Made by a program: the position numbers and the translations under genes. Shown one piece after another: positions 55,026-64,000 of a stretch of DNA of 64,000 nt. The notes beneath the pieces were generated by a model. That model saw only the letters and a program-made list of their open reading frames with translations, was not told where the DNA came from and did no database searches. This DNA is from Nematopogon swammerdamellus. Taxonomy: Eukaryota > Arthropoda > Insecta > Lepidoptera > Adelidae. The stretch covers positions 17,313,566 to 17,377,565 of the forward strand of contig OX336340.1 in NCBI GenBank assembly GCA_946902875.1, in the 5' to 3' direction. How positions within the stretch are numbered: position 1 is the stretch's first letter; each line of letters begins with the position of its first letter.

Positions 55026-55565
55026 GCATCTCTTGAACTGTAATAGGTAGCTCGTTGAAATTTTCACAGAATATGTGTTATTATGGTGGATATAACAACA
55101 AATAATAAAAAAAATTAAAAGTAAAAAATTATGAGGGTTCCCATACAAGAAACGTGTTTTTTTTTTCAAATGTTTTTTTATGATGCGGAAACCTCGGGGC
55201 GCGATTCCGACTTGTACTTAACCGGGGTTTTTTTTTTAAATTTTTTGGTTAAATGGGGCTGTGGCCGTGTCAGTGCTTAGATACTTACATTATGTTTTCT
55301 CGCGAAATTGGTAATGGAGGGATCGATTCATTCACGGTCTAGGCTGGAATTCTGATGTGTTTTTTCTCTTAATTTTTGCTTTACATCTATTTAATAAATA
55401 ACTTATTTCCCACTTACATATTTTCACTACTGTTATTTTTATCCGTTTGCTTTAAAAAAGGAAATACATTCTTTCAGTTAGCTGAAACTTAAAAAAAAAA
55501 TTCCACTTCGTTCCTACAAACAAAACTCATTACCCAAACACTGTACTTATTAATATTTCACTCAC

Positions 55566-55657
55566 CAGATACTTGGAGAAGCAGGAGCGCTGCAGAGCGG
55601 ATACGTGATAAGAACATCATCAGACCATCGCTCAATCCAAAGCCAAGGACAAAGTAT
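55566..55657 (+). other. Second leader exon; ends in AT of a split start codon
   Basis: It has an acceptor-like TTTCACTCACCAG before it (55557-55567 area) and the donor GTAAGTG at 55658. The exon ends ...AAAGTAT. Joined to the acceptor at 55977-55978, the last two bases AT and the next exon's first base G make an ATG in frame with the Ser-rich protein. The alternative donor GTATGT at 55654 would not make a start codon. Confidence 0.5.
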
Positions 55658-55978
55658 GTAAGTGTTATTATTTTAAATAAAAAATAATAAAATAATTCCA
55701 CTTCACTATTATTTAAGGAAATCTTACAAATAATATTTACCTACCCCTACTCTAATTATGTTAAACTTTGCGACCACTGGTGCTATTTGGAATTTTACAG
55801 TATGTAGGTATTTAAAAAATATATTGAGTAGTCCTTGTTCTATGACTTAGTAGCGAACAAAAATAAGCATCTGAGTGATAAATAGATCAATCATTAAACG
55901 GGATGCTATACGCAAATGGAGTGGGCACATTATATTCTTTTTGGGGGAAATAAAAACCATATTTTAACTGATTTGCAG

Positions 55979-56692
55979 GTCATCGTACAAGAACCCGTTC
56001 AATTCGGGCGATGAGGCGGAAGCTGGTTTCATCGCTCAGAAAAAGAAGAAGAACACAGGTGTTAAGCAATCCAACGCTTCAGCAGAGAAGCATTCAACTA
56101 CCGCTCGAATGTACGAGTTGTTTGGCACGGACAGCGAGAACGAAATCCCTCCGTCCGGTCAATCAGTATCAGCAAGAAACGCGTCAACGGCAGTACAGGC
56201 AGCTTGAAGAGCGAGAAGTCAACGAAACGACCTCACGTTCCCGACAACTTGAGCTCTGACAGCGAGCGTGAGGTGCTTCCTTCCACCACCCGTGGTGTGA
56301 AGCCTAATCGCCGGGCCACCAGCAACATTAAACGTTCTGCACAACCCTCCAAGAAACGTGTCGCCGTTGACCCCTTCGCTTCCGACGTGGAACCCGATGA
56401 TGTGCCTGCATCGCCGGTGAGGAGTAAACAGTCATCATCTTCGTTAATCTGCTCGCTCGCCCGCAGGCAGGGAAATGGTTACTATAGGAGTGTCCTCGAC
56501 AAAAAAGGGGAGTATTTTGCCGAACTGAAAGTTTATGTGGCAAAAGATATCGAAAAGATAAAGCCCATCGATAGATGGCGACACGCGGTCATTGCGATAA
56601 AATCAAGGTTGGACGAAGACGAGGAAGCTTGGAAGTACCTCACTCGCTTTGTAACTTGTGAACGTAAAACATTTGAAACGTCTAAGGTGTAG
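55979..56692 (+). CDS. Acidic Ser-rich early protein with an apparent frameshift
   Basis: After an acceptor (TTTGCAG, AG at 55977-55978) an open frame reads SSYKNPFNSGDEAEAG, later FGTDSENEIPPSG, and stops at 56205-56207. A different frame continues with SSDSEREVLPST and runs to the stop at 56692, ending in a more compact domain with YFAELKVYVAKDIEKIKP and RWRHAVIAIKSRL. The two halves share the acidic [ST]DSE-[NR]E-[IV] motif, so they are one gene broken by a one-base shift between about 56145 and 56200. This may be a disabling mutation, a sequence error or, less likely, programmed. The start is probably the ATG formed by splicing. I do not recognise the family; nuclear DNA-binding or regulatory early protein is a guess. 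Confidence 0.6.
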
Positions 56693-56767
56693 TTTTCGTT
56701 TTTGTTTAAAAATTACGGTTTTACATTATGACACATATAGGTAATGTTTAAATTATTTTTAGAGAAA

Positions 56768-59700
56768 ATGTATTGTGAAATTTGCAATAAAAATATACAC
56801 AAAAATAAGTTTGGATATCATCAAAGAACTAATTTGCACAAAGCTAATGCTTTATTGAGCACAGATCTAGAAAATGTACACGTAATTACGTCAGCCTTCA
56901 AAAATAGAGTAAGAAGCTATCGCATAAATCCCGTTCGCGAATACGCCGACTCCAAAGAATTCCTTATCGATATCAGCACTCAAGTAGAATGTTTGATTAA
57001 AACAACTCTCCTCAAATATATTTCTTTAAAGGTTAACTTTGAATTGTACTGCTATTTTTCGTTGATAAAAAATGGGGAACAGACATTGAAATCATTTAGT
57101 ACTAGATATCAACCTGTCTTGCAAAGCACTAATGTATTAGATTTGTTTATATCCACCGTAGAGAAGCTTGACCTTAAATCGACCGAATTCGAACAACGCG
57201 AGTCCGGGTGGAGTTTCGAACGAATAAGTCACCTTGAAGTAAACATAAATAAATATACTCCTTTAAGAGGTGGAACGTATATCCCTCTACCTCAAGTTAT
57301 TCAACATAAAAAGTGTTGCATTAACGTGAAAAATAATGACAATTGTTGCTTTTTATGGAGTATTATTGCATATTTATATCCCACAACGCGGAACGCGAAC
57401 AGAGTTAGTACATATCCACACTACTCGACAGTTTTAAACACTGACGGTATGTCCTTACCACCGTCGTTTGATGATATTAAAACATTTGAACGCAATAATC
57501 CTCGCATCAGTGTCAATATATATGGTGTGTCAAACAAAACTGAAATAAATGGCCCCCTATACGTTACTGAGAAGCGAAAACTACATCACATAAATTTACT
57601 TTTCATCGAAAAGGGTGAAAAAAGTCACTATTGCTTAATAAAAAATCTTCCACGGTTGGTGCGTTCACAAATAACCCATCACCATGGTAAAATATTCTTA
57701 TGTGAAGAATGCTTGCTTCCTTTTTCTAACGAGAGCAAGTTTGAAAATCATGACTGTTCGCGAGTTCGAGTTATCTTAGCGCAGGAAAATAAATGTCTTC
57801 AGTTCGAACACTATGAAAGGACACAAAGGGTGCCTTTCGTTATATACGCTGATTTTGAAAGTATGTTACGCGCTTGTTCAGAAAAAGAAACCAATAAAAC
57901 TGAACGAACTCGATGTGTTAACATTCACATACCTACATGCTTCGGGTATTATATTTGCTCCTCTGTCAAACCAGAATTGAATAAGTTGGTAACCTACCGT
58001 GGACCTGATTGTGTTAAAACATTTATTCATAAACTAACTAAAGATGTGTTGAGATTGCAGAATATTTTAAGCTATAATGCACCAATGAAACCATTAACAG
58101 TTGAGCAAAAAAATATATTGAATGAAGCTGAGAAATGTTACATCTGTAAGGAACTGCTGTTCGGTGACTGTGTTAGCGATCATGATCATTTAACAGGTAA
58201 ATTTCGCGGGCCGGCCCATTCTCAATGTAATTTAGTTCTTCGCAAATGCCCCTTCATACCGATATTTTTTCATAACTTATCGGGTTACGATTGTCACTTG
58301 TTTATAACTGAATTAGCAAATACGAAAGGACGTATAAAAGTCATACCGAAGAACAAAGAAAATTATATCAGTTTTACGAAGTTTTTACCACTAGGTGATG
58401 GTCGGTTTGCTCAAATGAAATTTATAGATTCTTTTAGATTTCTTAGTTCAAGCCTTGAGAAACTCAGTAAAAGCTTAAAAAGTGATGATTTCAAACATTT
58501 AAAACGGATATTTAATGATTCAGATCTTTTCAACCTATTGCGTCAAAAAGGTGTCTATCCATATGATTATATGGATTCGCTCGACAAATATGAAGAGACT
58601 ACGTTACCGAATATTTCAGATTTTTATAACAGACTTACTGGAACACATATTACGCAAAGTGAATATGATCATGCCCAGAATGTCTGGCACATTTTTGGTG
58701 TAAGAAACTTTGGAGAATATACAGACCTCTACCTAAAATCTGACATACTTTTGCTGTGTGACGTATTTGAAAATTTTCGAGAGATGAGTTTAGAATTTTA
58801 CAAACTTGATCCAGCTTATTATATTACATCACCAGGTTTAAGTTGGGACGCAATGTTGTTGTACACAAAGGTAAAACTGGAACTAGTTTCAGATTTGGAA
58901 ATATATGAATTTTTAGAAAAAGGCGTTCGCGGAGGTCTCACCCAAAGTATACTGCGATATGCTAAAGCAAATAATAGATATTTATCAGATTATGATAAAA
59001 ACGAAAGAACGTCTTTCCTGGTGTATCTGGATTGTAATAACTTGTACGGTTTTGTAATGATGAGGAAATTGCCTATAGCCAACTTTCGATTTCTGAGCGT
59101 GAATGAAGTTGAGAAATTTAATGTTTGCGATGTGGACGATGACTCAGACGTGGGATATATTCTGGAAGTCGACATGGATTATCCTGAATATCTCCACGAC
59201 GCTCATGCAGATTTACCATTTGCTCCTGAGAAATTCACCCCCATTAATGGTACAAATAATAAACTCATTGCAAGTCTATACAACAAGAACAAATACGCTA
59301 TTCATTATATTCATTTGAAAGCTTGTATACATAACGGTTTAATTTTAAAAAAAATTCACAGGGTGCTTACATTTACACAAACACATTTTTTAAAGAAATA
59401 TATCGAGCTTAATACTTCTCTACGCAAACAAGCTAAGTCAGAATTTGAAAAGGACAACTTCAAATTATATAATAATGCAATATTTGGAAAGACCATTGAA
59501 AATAAACGCAATCAAGTCGATGTGAAGTTAGCAAATGTATGGAGAGACCATACAAATCTGACGAACAAAGTTCTCGGGGCAGGTAAATTGATTTCTCGAC
59601 CTAACTTCAAAAATATCTCTGTATTTTCTGAAAATTTGGTCGCTATTCAGCTGAACCCGACTGAAATTGTTTTGGACAGACCTATTTATATCGGGTTCAC

Positions 59701-60265
59701 CGTCTTAGAATTGGCCAAGACTCATTTATATAATTTTCATTATTCTGTAATGAAGCCTCTGTATGATAGTAATATCAAGTTGTGTTACACTGATACTGAC
59801 AGTCTTTTATATCATGTACATACCGATGATTTTTACAAAGACATGAAAAAAAATATATCATTTTTTGATACAAGCAATTTCTCAAAAGACAATATTTATA
59901 ATATCCCACGCGTACACGACAAAATACCAGGACTATTCAAAGATGAATTGGGTGGTCTTCCCGTAGAGGAATTTATAGGGTTGAGAGCAAAATTATACTG
60001 CATTAAAACACCTGAATTCTCTATTAAAAAAGCTAAAGGGGTCACCCCATCTGCAACAAAATTAATAAACCGAAAAGAATATAGGAAGGCTCTCGATAGC
60101 GACGAGTCTCTACAACGTAAAATGTTAACAATTCGATCAATGAAACACGTGTTATACACTCAAGAGATAAACAAAACAGTTCTCAATAGATCTGATGATA
60201 AACGACAATTGTTCAAAAATAAGTATAGTACATTACCCTGGGGGCATTACCGAACTATGTTTTGA
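56768..60265 (+). CDS. Protein-primed family B DNA polymerase (Polinton PolB)
   Basis: Open from 56744; I prefer the ATG at 56768 (1165 residues), just after an acceptor-like TTATTTTTAG at 56752-56762. Numbering here is from 56744. N-terminal zinc finger C11-x2-C14...H26-x5-H32. Residues about 197-296 carry NNDNCCFLWS and SHYCLIKNL, resembling an OTU-like protease layout. A second zinc motif CEECLLPF follows. Exonuclease: ADFES (Asp370, Glu372) and NLSGYD (Asp516). An endonuclease VII-like CYICKELL...DHDHLTGKFRG insert lies at about 465-495. Polymerase: motif A DCNNLYG (Asp763), motif B KLYNNAIFGKT (907-917), motif C YTDTDS (Asp1017, Asp1019). All catalytic residues are present. Replicates the element using a terminal protein as primer. 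Poly(A) signal AATAAA near 60520. Confidence 0.95.
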   Translation: MYCEICNKNIHKNKFGYHQRTNLHKANALLSTDLENVHVITSAFKNRVRSYRINPVREYADSKEFLIDISTQVECLIKTTLLKYISLKVNFELYCYFSLIKNGEQTLKSFSTRYQPVLQSTNVLDLFISTVEKLDLKSTEFEQRESGWSFERISHLEVNINKYTPLRGGTYIPLPQVIQHKKCCINVKNNDNCCFLWSIIAYLYPTTRNANRVSTYPHYSTVLNTDGMSLPPSFDDIKTFERNNPRISVNIYGVSNKTEINGPLYVTEKRKLHHINLLFIEKGEKSHYCLIKNLPRLVRSQITHHHGKIFLCEECLLPFSNESKFENHDCSRVRVILAQENKCLQFEHYERTQRVPFVIYADFESMLRACSEKETNKTERTRCVNIHIPTCFGYYICSSVKPELNKLVTYRGPDCVKTFIHKLTKDVLRLQNILSYNAPMKPLTVEQKNILNEAEKCYICKELLFGDCVSDHDHLTGKFRGPAHSQCNLVLRKCPFIPIFFHNLSGYDCHLFITELANTKGRIKVIPKNKENYISFTKFLPLGDGRFAQMKFIDSFRFLSSSLEKLSKSLKSDDFKHLKRIFNDSDLFNLLRQKGVYPYDYMDSLDKYEETTLPNISDFYNRLTGTHITQSEYDHAQNVWHIFGVRNFGEYTDLYLKSDILLLCDVFENFREMSLEFYKLDPAYYITSPGLSWDAMLLYTKVKLELVSDLEIYEFLEKGVRGGLTQSILRYAKANNRYLSDYDKNERTSFLVYLDCNNLYGFVMMRKLPIANFRFLSVNEVEKFNVCDVDDDSDVGYILEVDMDYPEYLHDAHADLPFAPEKFTPINGTNNKLIASLYNKNKYAIHYIHLKACIHNGLILKKIHRVLTFTQTHFLKKYIELNTSLRKQAKSEFEKDNFKLYNNAIFGKTIENKRNQVDVKLANVWRDHTNLTNKVLGAGKLISRPNFKNISVFSENLVAIQLNPTEIVLDRPIYIGFTVLELAKTHLYNFHYSVMKPLYDSNIKLCYTDTDSLLYHVHTDDFYKDMKKNISFFDTSNFSKDNIYNIPRVHDKIPGLFKDELGGLPVEEFIGLRAKLYCIKTPEFSIKKAKGVTPSATKLINRKEYRKALDSDESLQRKMLTIRSMKHVLYTQEINKTVLNRSDDKRQLFKNKYSTLPWGHYRTMF

Positions 60266-60285
60266 TTCAAACATCGTTCTAATTT

Positions 60286-60540
60286 ACGTCTCAGAAATTA
60301 TGTTCTGTAATATTAATATACCTACTGTGTTTATTTTATGTGTATCTTTCATGATTGCAACCCTTTGTTTACCAATACATGTTATTATTTAAAGGGTAAT
60401 ATTTGTAATTAATTATTAAGTCTCAGAAATTATGTTCTGTAATATTAATATACTGTGTTTATTTTATGTGTACCTTTAGTGCTTTTAACCCTTTCTTTGT
60501 CATTGCGTGTTTTTTATTTAAATAAAACGCTTTGAGTTGT
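60286..60540. repeat. 132-bp direct duplication after PolB; convergent poly(A) region
   Basis: TCTCAGAAATTATGTTCTGT occurs at 60289 and 60421, and the following TATTTTATGTGT text is also repeated. AATAAA (plus) near 60520 and TTTATT (AATAAA on minus) near 60550 serve PolB and the convergent small gene. Confidence 0.75.
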
Positions 60541-60562
60541 AAATACGCTTTTATTTTAAACA

Positions 60563-60997
60563 TCAGTATGCAAAATTACAATTAATCACTTTTTTGGAAA
60601 TTAACTTTAAAACTCTTTCAGTAGTATCCAGAATTTCATCAAAACCTGCTCCTTGCACAACATATTGTCCTTGAATTGATGGCACTTCACAAGTATCGAG
60701 CCCATCGGGCAGAACATCAAAAATTTGTATCTTGATTAACTGCTGCCCCCTAGTCTGTGCCGGTGCCATTACATACGACGACAAAGCTTGCAGTTGATCT
60801 TTCCTAGTTCTTTTTTGTTTCTGTTTCTTACACAAATCGATGCATTCTGTTTGCTTGATCTGAAAATAAAAAATAATAACATTAATTCAGTTAATTTTAT
60901 TAAATTTCTAAAGTGCTAAAAATAATTATACCTCTAGAATTTTTTTATTTATAGGTAATATTTTAAAAAAGAAAAATATTTATCTTACCGATGTCAT
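60563..60997 (-). CDS. Two-exon small gene, 101 residues, unknown function
   Basis: Exon 1 codes only Met-Thr-Ser (60997-60989) and ends at a consensus donor (TCG/GTAAGATA). Exon 2 begins at 60859 after TTTTCAG and continues in frame to the stop at 60563. Exon 2 alone has no ATG until late, so the splice supplies the start. The protein has a Cys/Lys/Arg-rich N-terminal part (CKKQKQKRTRKDQ) and a C-terminal part with IQIFDVLPDGLDTCEVPSIQ and a Glu/Lys helix. No family recognised. A TCAGTT initiator-like word lies at 61046-61041. It is transcribed toward PolB. Possible regulatory early protein; unproven. Confidence 0.6.
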
Positions 60998-61310
60998 GAT
61001 GATGTAGAGAAACGTGTGTACAAGCAAGACTTTAATCTATAACTGACCATTAAGCTCCACACAACATAGACTATGATTTGTTTTTCACACTTTCCATTTT
61101 TATGAATACTGAGAATTTATCATCAAACGTAATACAAGTTTAAAATTCTTGAAATTACTGATGAGTCATAAATTATATTTGTACACGTGCATGAAATAGG
61201 TATTTCAGAAATAATCATCATACACACAACTTAACATTTTAGTCATATACATAGCTCAACAAAATATATGATGTTGACACTAAATGTGTGATGAATTAAT
61301 TTCTACCTTT

Positions 61311-61342
61311 TATAACCGAGTTACATTAAAATATTAACAGTC
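61311..61342 (+). promoter_or_regulatory. Promoter of the right-end gene: TATA box and initiator
   Basis: TATAA at 61311-61315 and ACAGTC around 61337-61342 with about 28-bp spacing to the presumed +1. The gene's ATG follows at 61396. Confidence 0.55.
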
Positions 61343-61395
61343 TTGCGAAAAGTTGCAGTCGAGCCGGACGCTGAAACTAATTACTGCTAGTAATC

Positions 61396-61893
61396 ATGTC
61401 TGCTCATATTATCGTAGACGTGCAAGGTTTCAAAACGTCTGGCAACGAGTTTATTTTGAAAGAATTGGCTATAGCTTCATACGGAAAAACCGAAGTTTTT
61501 ATTTTGAAGCCACCGTTTCCTTATTGGAAACTGACCAATGAAGAAAAGAGACAAGTGCGCTGGATAGAAAAGAATCTCGGAATATCATGGAGGGAAGGAT
61601 TTTTGAACACGAATGAATTCAACAATTACGTTAAACCATACTTACAAGACAAGACTTTATACTGTAAAGGCATTGAAAAAGCAGCCTGGATAAAGAGATT
61701 GTGTAATAATGATAATGTTGTAAACCTGGAATCGTTTGATTGTCCTAATTTTAAGAAATTAGCTGAAACTTATTGTAAGGATTCGGATAAATATAATTGT
61801 ATTAGTCATAAGAACCATTGTGCTCTAAAAAATGTCATGTGTTTAGCGGAATGGTGTTACGAAGTTGATTTTGATAGAGATACGGTAAATTAA
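61396..61893 (+). CDS. 165-residue Polinton accessory protein, DnaQ-like fold suspected
   Basis: Starts MSAHIIVDVQGFK and carries FILKPPFPYWKL and EEKRQVRWIEKN in the middle. The C-terminal part is Cys/His-rich: Cys116, Cys127, Cys135, His138, His141, Cys142, ending NHCALKNVMCLAEW. The first strand with D8-x-Q10 and the late H-x(n) region resemble the DEDD 3-prime to 5-prime exonuclease fold with an altered active site (as in Maelstrom-like proteins); this is a structural guess. I recall similar proteins recurring in insect Polintons, so it is probably a conserved accessory gene rather than a chance frame. Own promoter upstream; AATAAA near 62005. Intact. Confidence 0.65.
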   Translation: MSAHIIVDVQGFKTSGNEFILKELAIASYGKTEVFILKPPFPYWKLTNEEKRQVRWIEKNLGISWREGFLNTNEFNNYVKPYLQDKTLYCKGIEKAAWIKRLCNNDNVVNLESFDCPNFKKLAETYCKDSDKYNCISHKNHCALKNVMCLAEWCYEVDFDRDTVN

Positions 61894-62382
61894 AAAGGTA
61901 TAAATGGAAATGCTCGACAATGTTTTAAAATATAATTTTGTATAATATTTAACGTAAGTTAGATTTATGGGTAATTTTGTATTTTTTATTATTTGTAGTT
62001 GTCTAAATAAAAATAATAAGAACAAGTAATTCCGGTGTTTCATTTATATGTATAAAGAATACCTTAGTTTGAATATTAAATATAAAATAGATAACATTAT
62101 AAAAGGTTAGGGGTTTGGGAATAATTACAATATAAGTAGAGTTGACATAAATGTCACAAGTTTTTTTTGCACTATTCATCAATCATTGAATCTGTTCTAG
62201 CTAGTTTTTAAAATATAAAAAAAAAAAACAGATGGGGTTGCATATGATTGAGTAAATGTAAAGTATTCGTTTGTTTTTTCCACTTAGATAGGAGAATTAA
62301 AACTCTCGTTAGATCATGTTTTGTTATACCATGTATTAATTAAATATATTAAAGTTAGTTTAAGCTTTAGTCGTTGTTCGTT
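61894..62382. other. Polinton right non-coding spacer
   Basis: AT-rich with no open frame. It contains poly(A) signals for the 165-residue gene (TAAATAAAAATAAT near 62003) and an A-run near 62215-62228. Unlike the left end it has no tandem duplication. Confidence 0.6.
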
Positions 62383-62461
62383 ATAGTTAATTTAAAAAAG
62401 TGTATATTGGGCTAGCTATATCGAATGAAATGAGATATAGCTTGCCCAATTATACACTACT
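62383..62461 (-). repeat. Polinton right terminal inverted repeat (79 bp)
   Basis: Ends ...CCCAATTATACACTACT. 62400-62457 is a near-perfect palindrome (GTGTATATTGGGCTAGCTAT ... ATAGCTTGCCCAATTATACAC, one mismatch and one indel) with an 11-base loop, a better hairpin than the left end. Confidence 0.9.
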
Positions 62462-62467
62462 CACTTC

Positions 62468-62907
62468 AGACCAGGTATTAGGAGAGAGCGATACCATTTG
62501 CGAGCAGACCTGCCGGGAAATTCGTTAAAACGCGTAATGAGATTGGACTAGGCTGTTTGAAATCTGGGACGCTCTAACACAAATTGTATGTGAATATTCA
62601 ATTATGCAAAATTTCAAGTTTCGGGCCAATTTCAATTATTTGTATTAGATTTTCTATTCTTCGTTGAAACTAGTCATCCGAACAAGACAATGTACGTGCA
62701 ATATTCTCATAAGAGAATTTGAAAATTATTTTTTTCCTGCATTCAAGTTCCGATAAATATTTATCTACAATACCAGAGCTACGATGAGAAATAAAATGTT
62801 TTAGGAGTCTTTATTATAAAATTTTAAACACATTAAAAAAAGTAGAGGCAGGGTTGTTTCAGTAACACGACGGCAGAATTCGCTAGACCGAAACGGTTAT
62901 GTACATA
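62468..62907. other. Unassigned right flank of the Polinton
   Basis: No supported gene or repeat. Confidence 0.45.
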
Positions 62908-63680
62908 TTATATACATACGACACGCTATATCCCGACAATCGGGGTGAGCAGAGTAATCTGTGATTTATTTATTTATTTAATCCAAAACCTCCTATTTAC
63001 AGATAATATCCAATTCTTAGGTTAGGTTAATAATACAGATAATTAAGGTTAAGGATAATAATTCTTAGGTTAGTATAATAATAATGGATAATAATGAATA
63101 AAATAAAGATAACATAATATCTACAGTACATAATTTATAAATTAGTCTGTTTCAAGTAATCTGTGGCTAGTTTTATAAACTGCCTACGGTTACAGTTGAA
63201 GATATCCAGCTCTGGCAGTTTAGCCACCATTCCATTGAGCCCGTTCAACGCCCGAAGTCTGCTGATAGTGGACGGTACGAGTCCGCCTTTCTGCAAATAG
63301 TCTGTGATTCCGAACACGAGTGTATTTGTCAGGGACATGGAGCGAGATCAAACCAAGAACTAAAGGATTATCAATCTGACCGTTCATTAGTAGGAAAAAA
63401 TGCAGAAATATATGCAATCCCCTCCTGTTCTGTAGCGTGATGTGCTTCATGCATTGTTGTAAATTACAGCACAACACCGATCACCACATTTAGCAAATTA
63501 TTAGGACCAGATAACTATCAAGCAGCAATTAAGGCACGAAGACCAACCTGCCGCATGGCTCTGTGTAAGGACCGTGCCAAAGTGGCTAACCTGTCGCCCT
63601 TTAACACGGCATCTTGTCCTTATCCCTTAGTCGCCTTTTTCGACATGCACGGGGAGAGATGCAGTGGGACTATTCAGGCG
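62908..63680 (+). repeat. Repeat family B copy split by a LINE fragment
   Basis: 62908-62965 (CCCGACAATCGGGGTGAGCA) is the B 5-prime end and 63455-63680 (TAAATTACAGCACAACACCG onward to the GGGGAGAGATGCAGTGGG block) is the rest. The intervening 490 bp is unrelated LINE sequence. Confidence 0.75.
62966..63454 (-). pseudogene. LINE polymerase 3-prime remnant
   Basis: Minus-strand frames read a HITLQNRRGLHIFLHFFLLM stretch, then VPDKYTRVRNHRLF, then after a shift NCNRRQFIKLATDYLKQTNL. This is typical of the C-terminal region of insect non-LTR polymerases. It is frameshifted and truncated, with an AT-rich tail at its left end (63000-63130). Confidence 0.55.
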
Positions 63681-64000
63681 GTTCTGTCAGCTGTCAAAAC
63701 AAACGAGAATGTCATTCTGCCTCCGCGGTCGTCAGCACCGGTTTAACTATACTTTATTTCATACGTCATTTTCCTTCTACCGAATCTCGAGTATGCCCCG
63801 CATGTCCATTCCCCCGAACTCTAAGGCTTATTCTACATCAAAATAACACACTCAGTCTAATATGGCGTTATTACTTTACCTCTAGAATATTATAGAACGT
63901 TTTACCTCCGTTCCACATTTAAATCTTTGACGCGCCGTTAGATATTCGTCGACGGATTCCGCCTTATCCCCGCAAACAAGATTTGTCAATCAGCACAGAG
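63681..64000. other. Unassigned non-coding stretch
   Basis: Short overlapping plus frames without motifs. Nothing supported. Confidence 0.4.

Larger units (their letters stand above)
45975..62461. mobile_element. Complete Polinton/Maverick (adintovirus-like) element
   Basis: 16,487 bp, flanked by CACTTC at 45969-45974 and 62462-62467. A 6-bp target duplication, AG...CT termini and terminal inverted repeats are the established Polinton signature. It carries every core module: retroviral-type integrase, protein-primed PolB, FtsK/HerA ATPase, adenain-like protease, hexon-like and penton-like capsid proteins, plus a PLA2/pX protein. Late genes are on the minus strand and early genes mostly on the plus strand, divergent from about 53.6-54.4 kb. 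One frameshift is seen (early gene near 56.2 kb). A MITE sits in the divergent intergenic region. By gene content it is an old virus-like element capable in principle of making virions; whether it does is not shown by sequence. Confidence 0.95.

Noticed and set aside
45975..62461. Envelope fusion protein or other cell-entry glycoprotein in the Polinton
   Set aside because: No frame with signal peptide plus transmembrane segment was found; none can be claimed.

Overview
The window is a repeat-rich, AT-rich stretch of an insect nuclear genome, most likely a moth or butterfly. The evidence is the repeat set: a tRNA-derived SINE with a clear A box and B box present in about ten copies, a second tRNA-like SINE, the widespread lepidopteran repeat containing CTGCTGGACATAGGCCTCTC, LINE 3-prime fragments and many short foldback elements. 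No host protein-coding gene can be supported. Almost all long open frames belong to mobile elements.

The centrepiece is a complete 16,487-bp Polinton/Maverick element (adintovirus-like endogenous DNA virus) at 45975-62461. It is flanked by a perfect 6-bp target duplication (CACTTC) and ends in 79-bp terminal inverted repeats that begin AG and end CT. Its minus-strand late block, in transcription order from 53.5 kb down to 47.2 kb, is: FtsK/HerA packaging ATPase, a DUF8207-like virion protein, a small coiled-coil/fibre-like protein, a DDE integrase with C-terminal chromodomain, a phospholipase A2 plus pX-like protein, an adenain-type protease, the penton-like minor capsid protein, a 45-residue basic mini-protein, and the hexon-like major capsid protein. 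Rightward early genes follow from a TATA/initiator promoter at 54.36 kb: a leader with introns, an acidic Ser-rich protein with an apparent frameshift, and a full-length protein-primed family B DNA polymerase. Near the right end lie a two-exon 101-residue gene (minus) and a 165-residue gene (plus). Apart from the one frameshift the core genes are open, so the insertion looks young.

The late block is compact in a viral way. Penton, mini-ORF and hexon are linked by two ATGA stop/start overlaps, and integrase starts on the last base of the upstream stop codon. The protease frame has no ATG before its conserved N-terminal region, but it lies in the -1 frame of the PLA2/pX gene, whose last codons contain the slippery heptamer A AAA AAC directly before its stop. 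This suggests a Gag-Pro-like -1 frameshift making a PLA2/pX-protease fusion, which I regard as the most interesting candidate mechanism in the window. The element ends can also fold into hairpins.

At the left of the window (1378-4927) is a second notable element: a 3.55-kb palindromic Transib-like (RAG1-related superfamily) transposon with CACAGTG termini and a 5-bp GC-rich target duplication (CGCCG). It consists of two inverted copies of a truncated transposase gene, and one arm is interrupted by a SINE whose empty site is preserved in the other arm. The rest (5-45.9 kb and 62.5-64 kb) is non-coding DNA filled with SINEs, LINE tails, MITEs (one hAT-type with a perfect 8-bp target duplication) and minisatellites.
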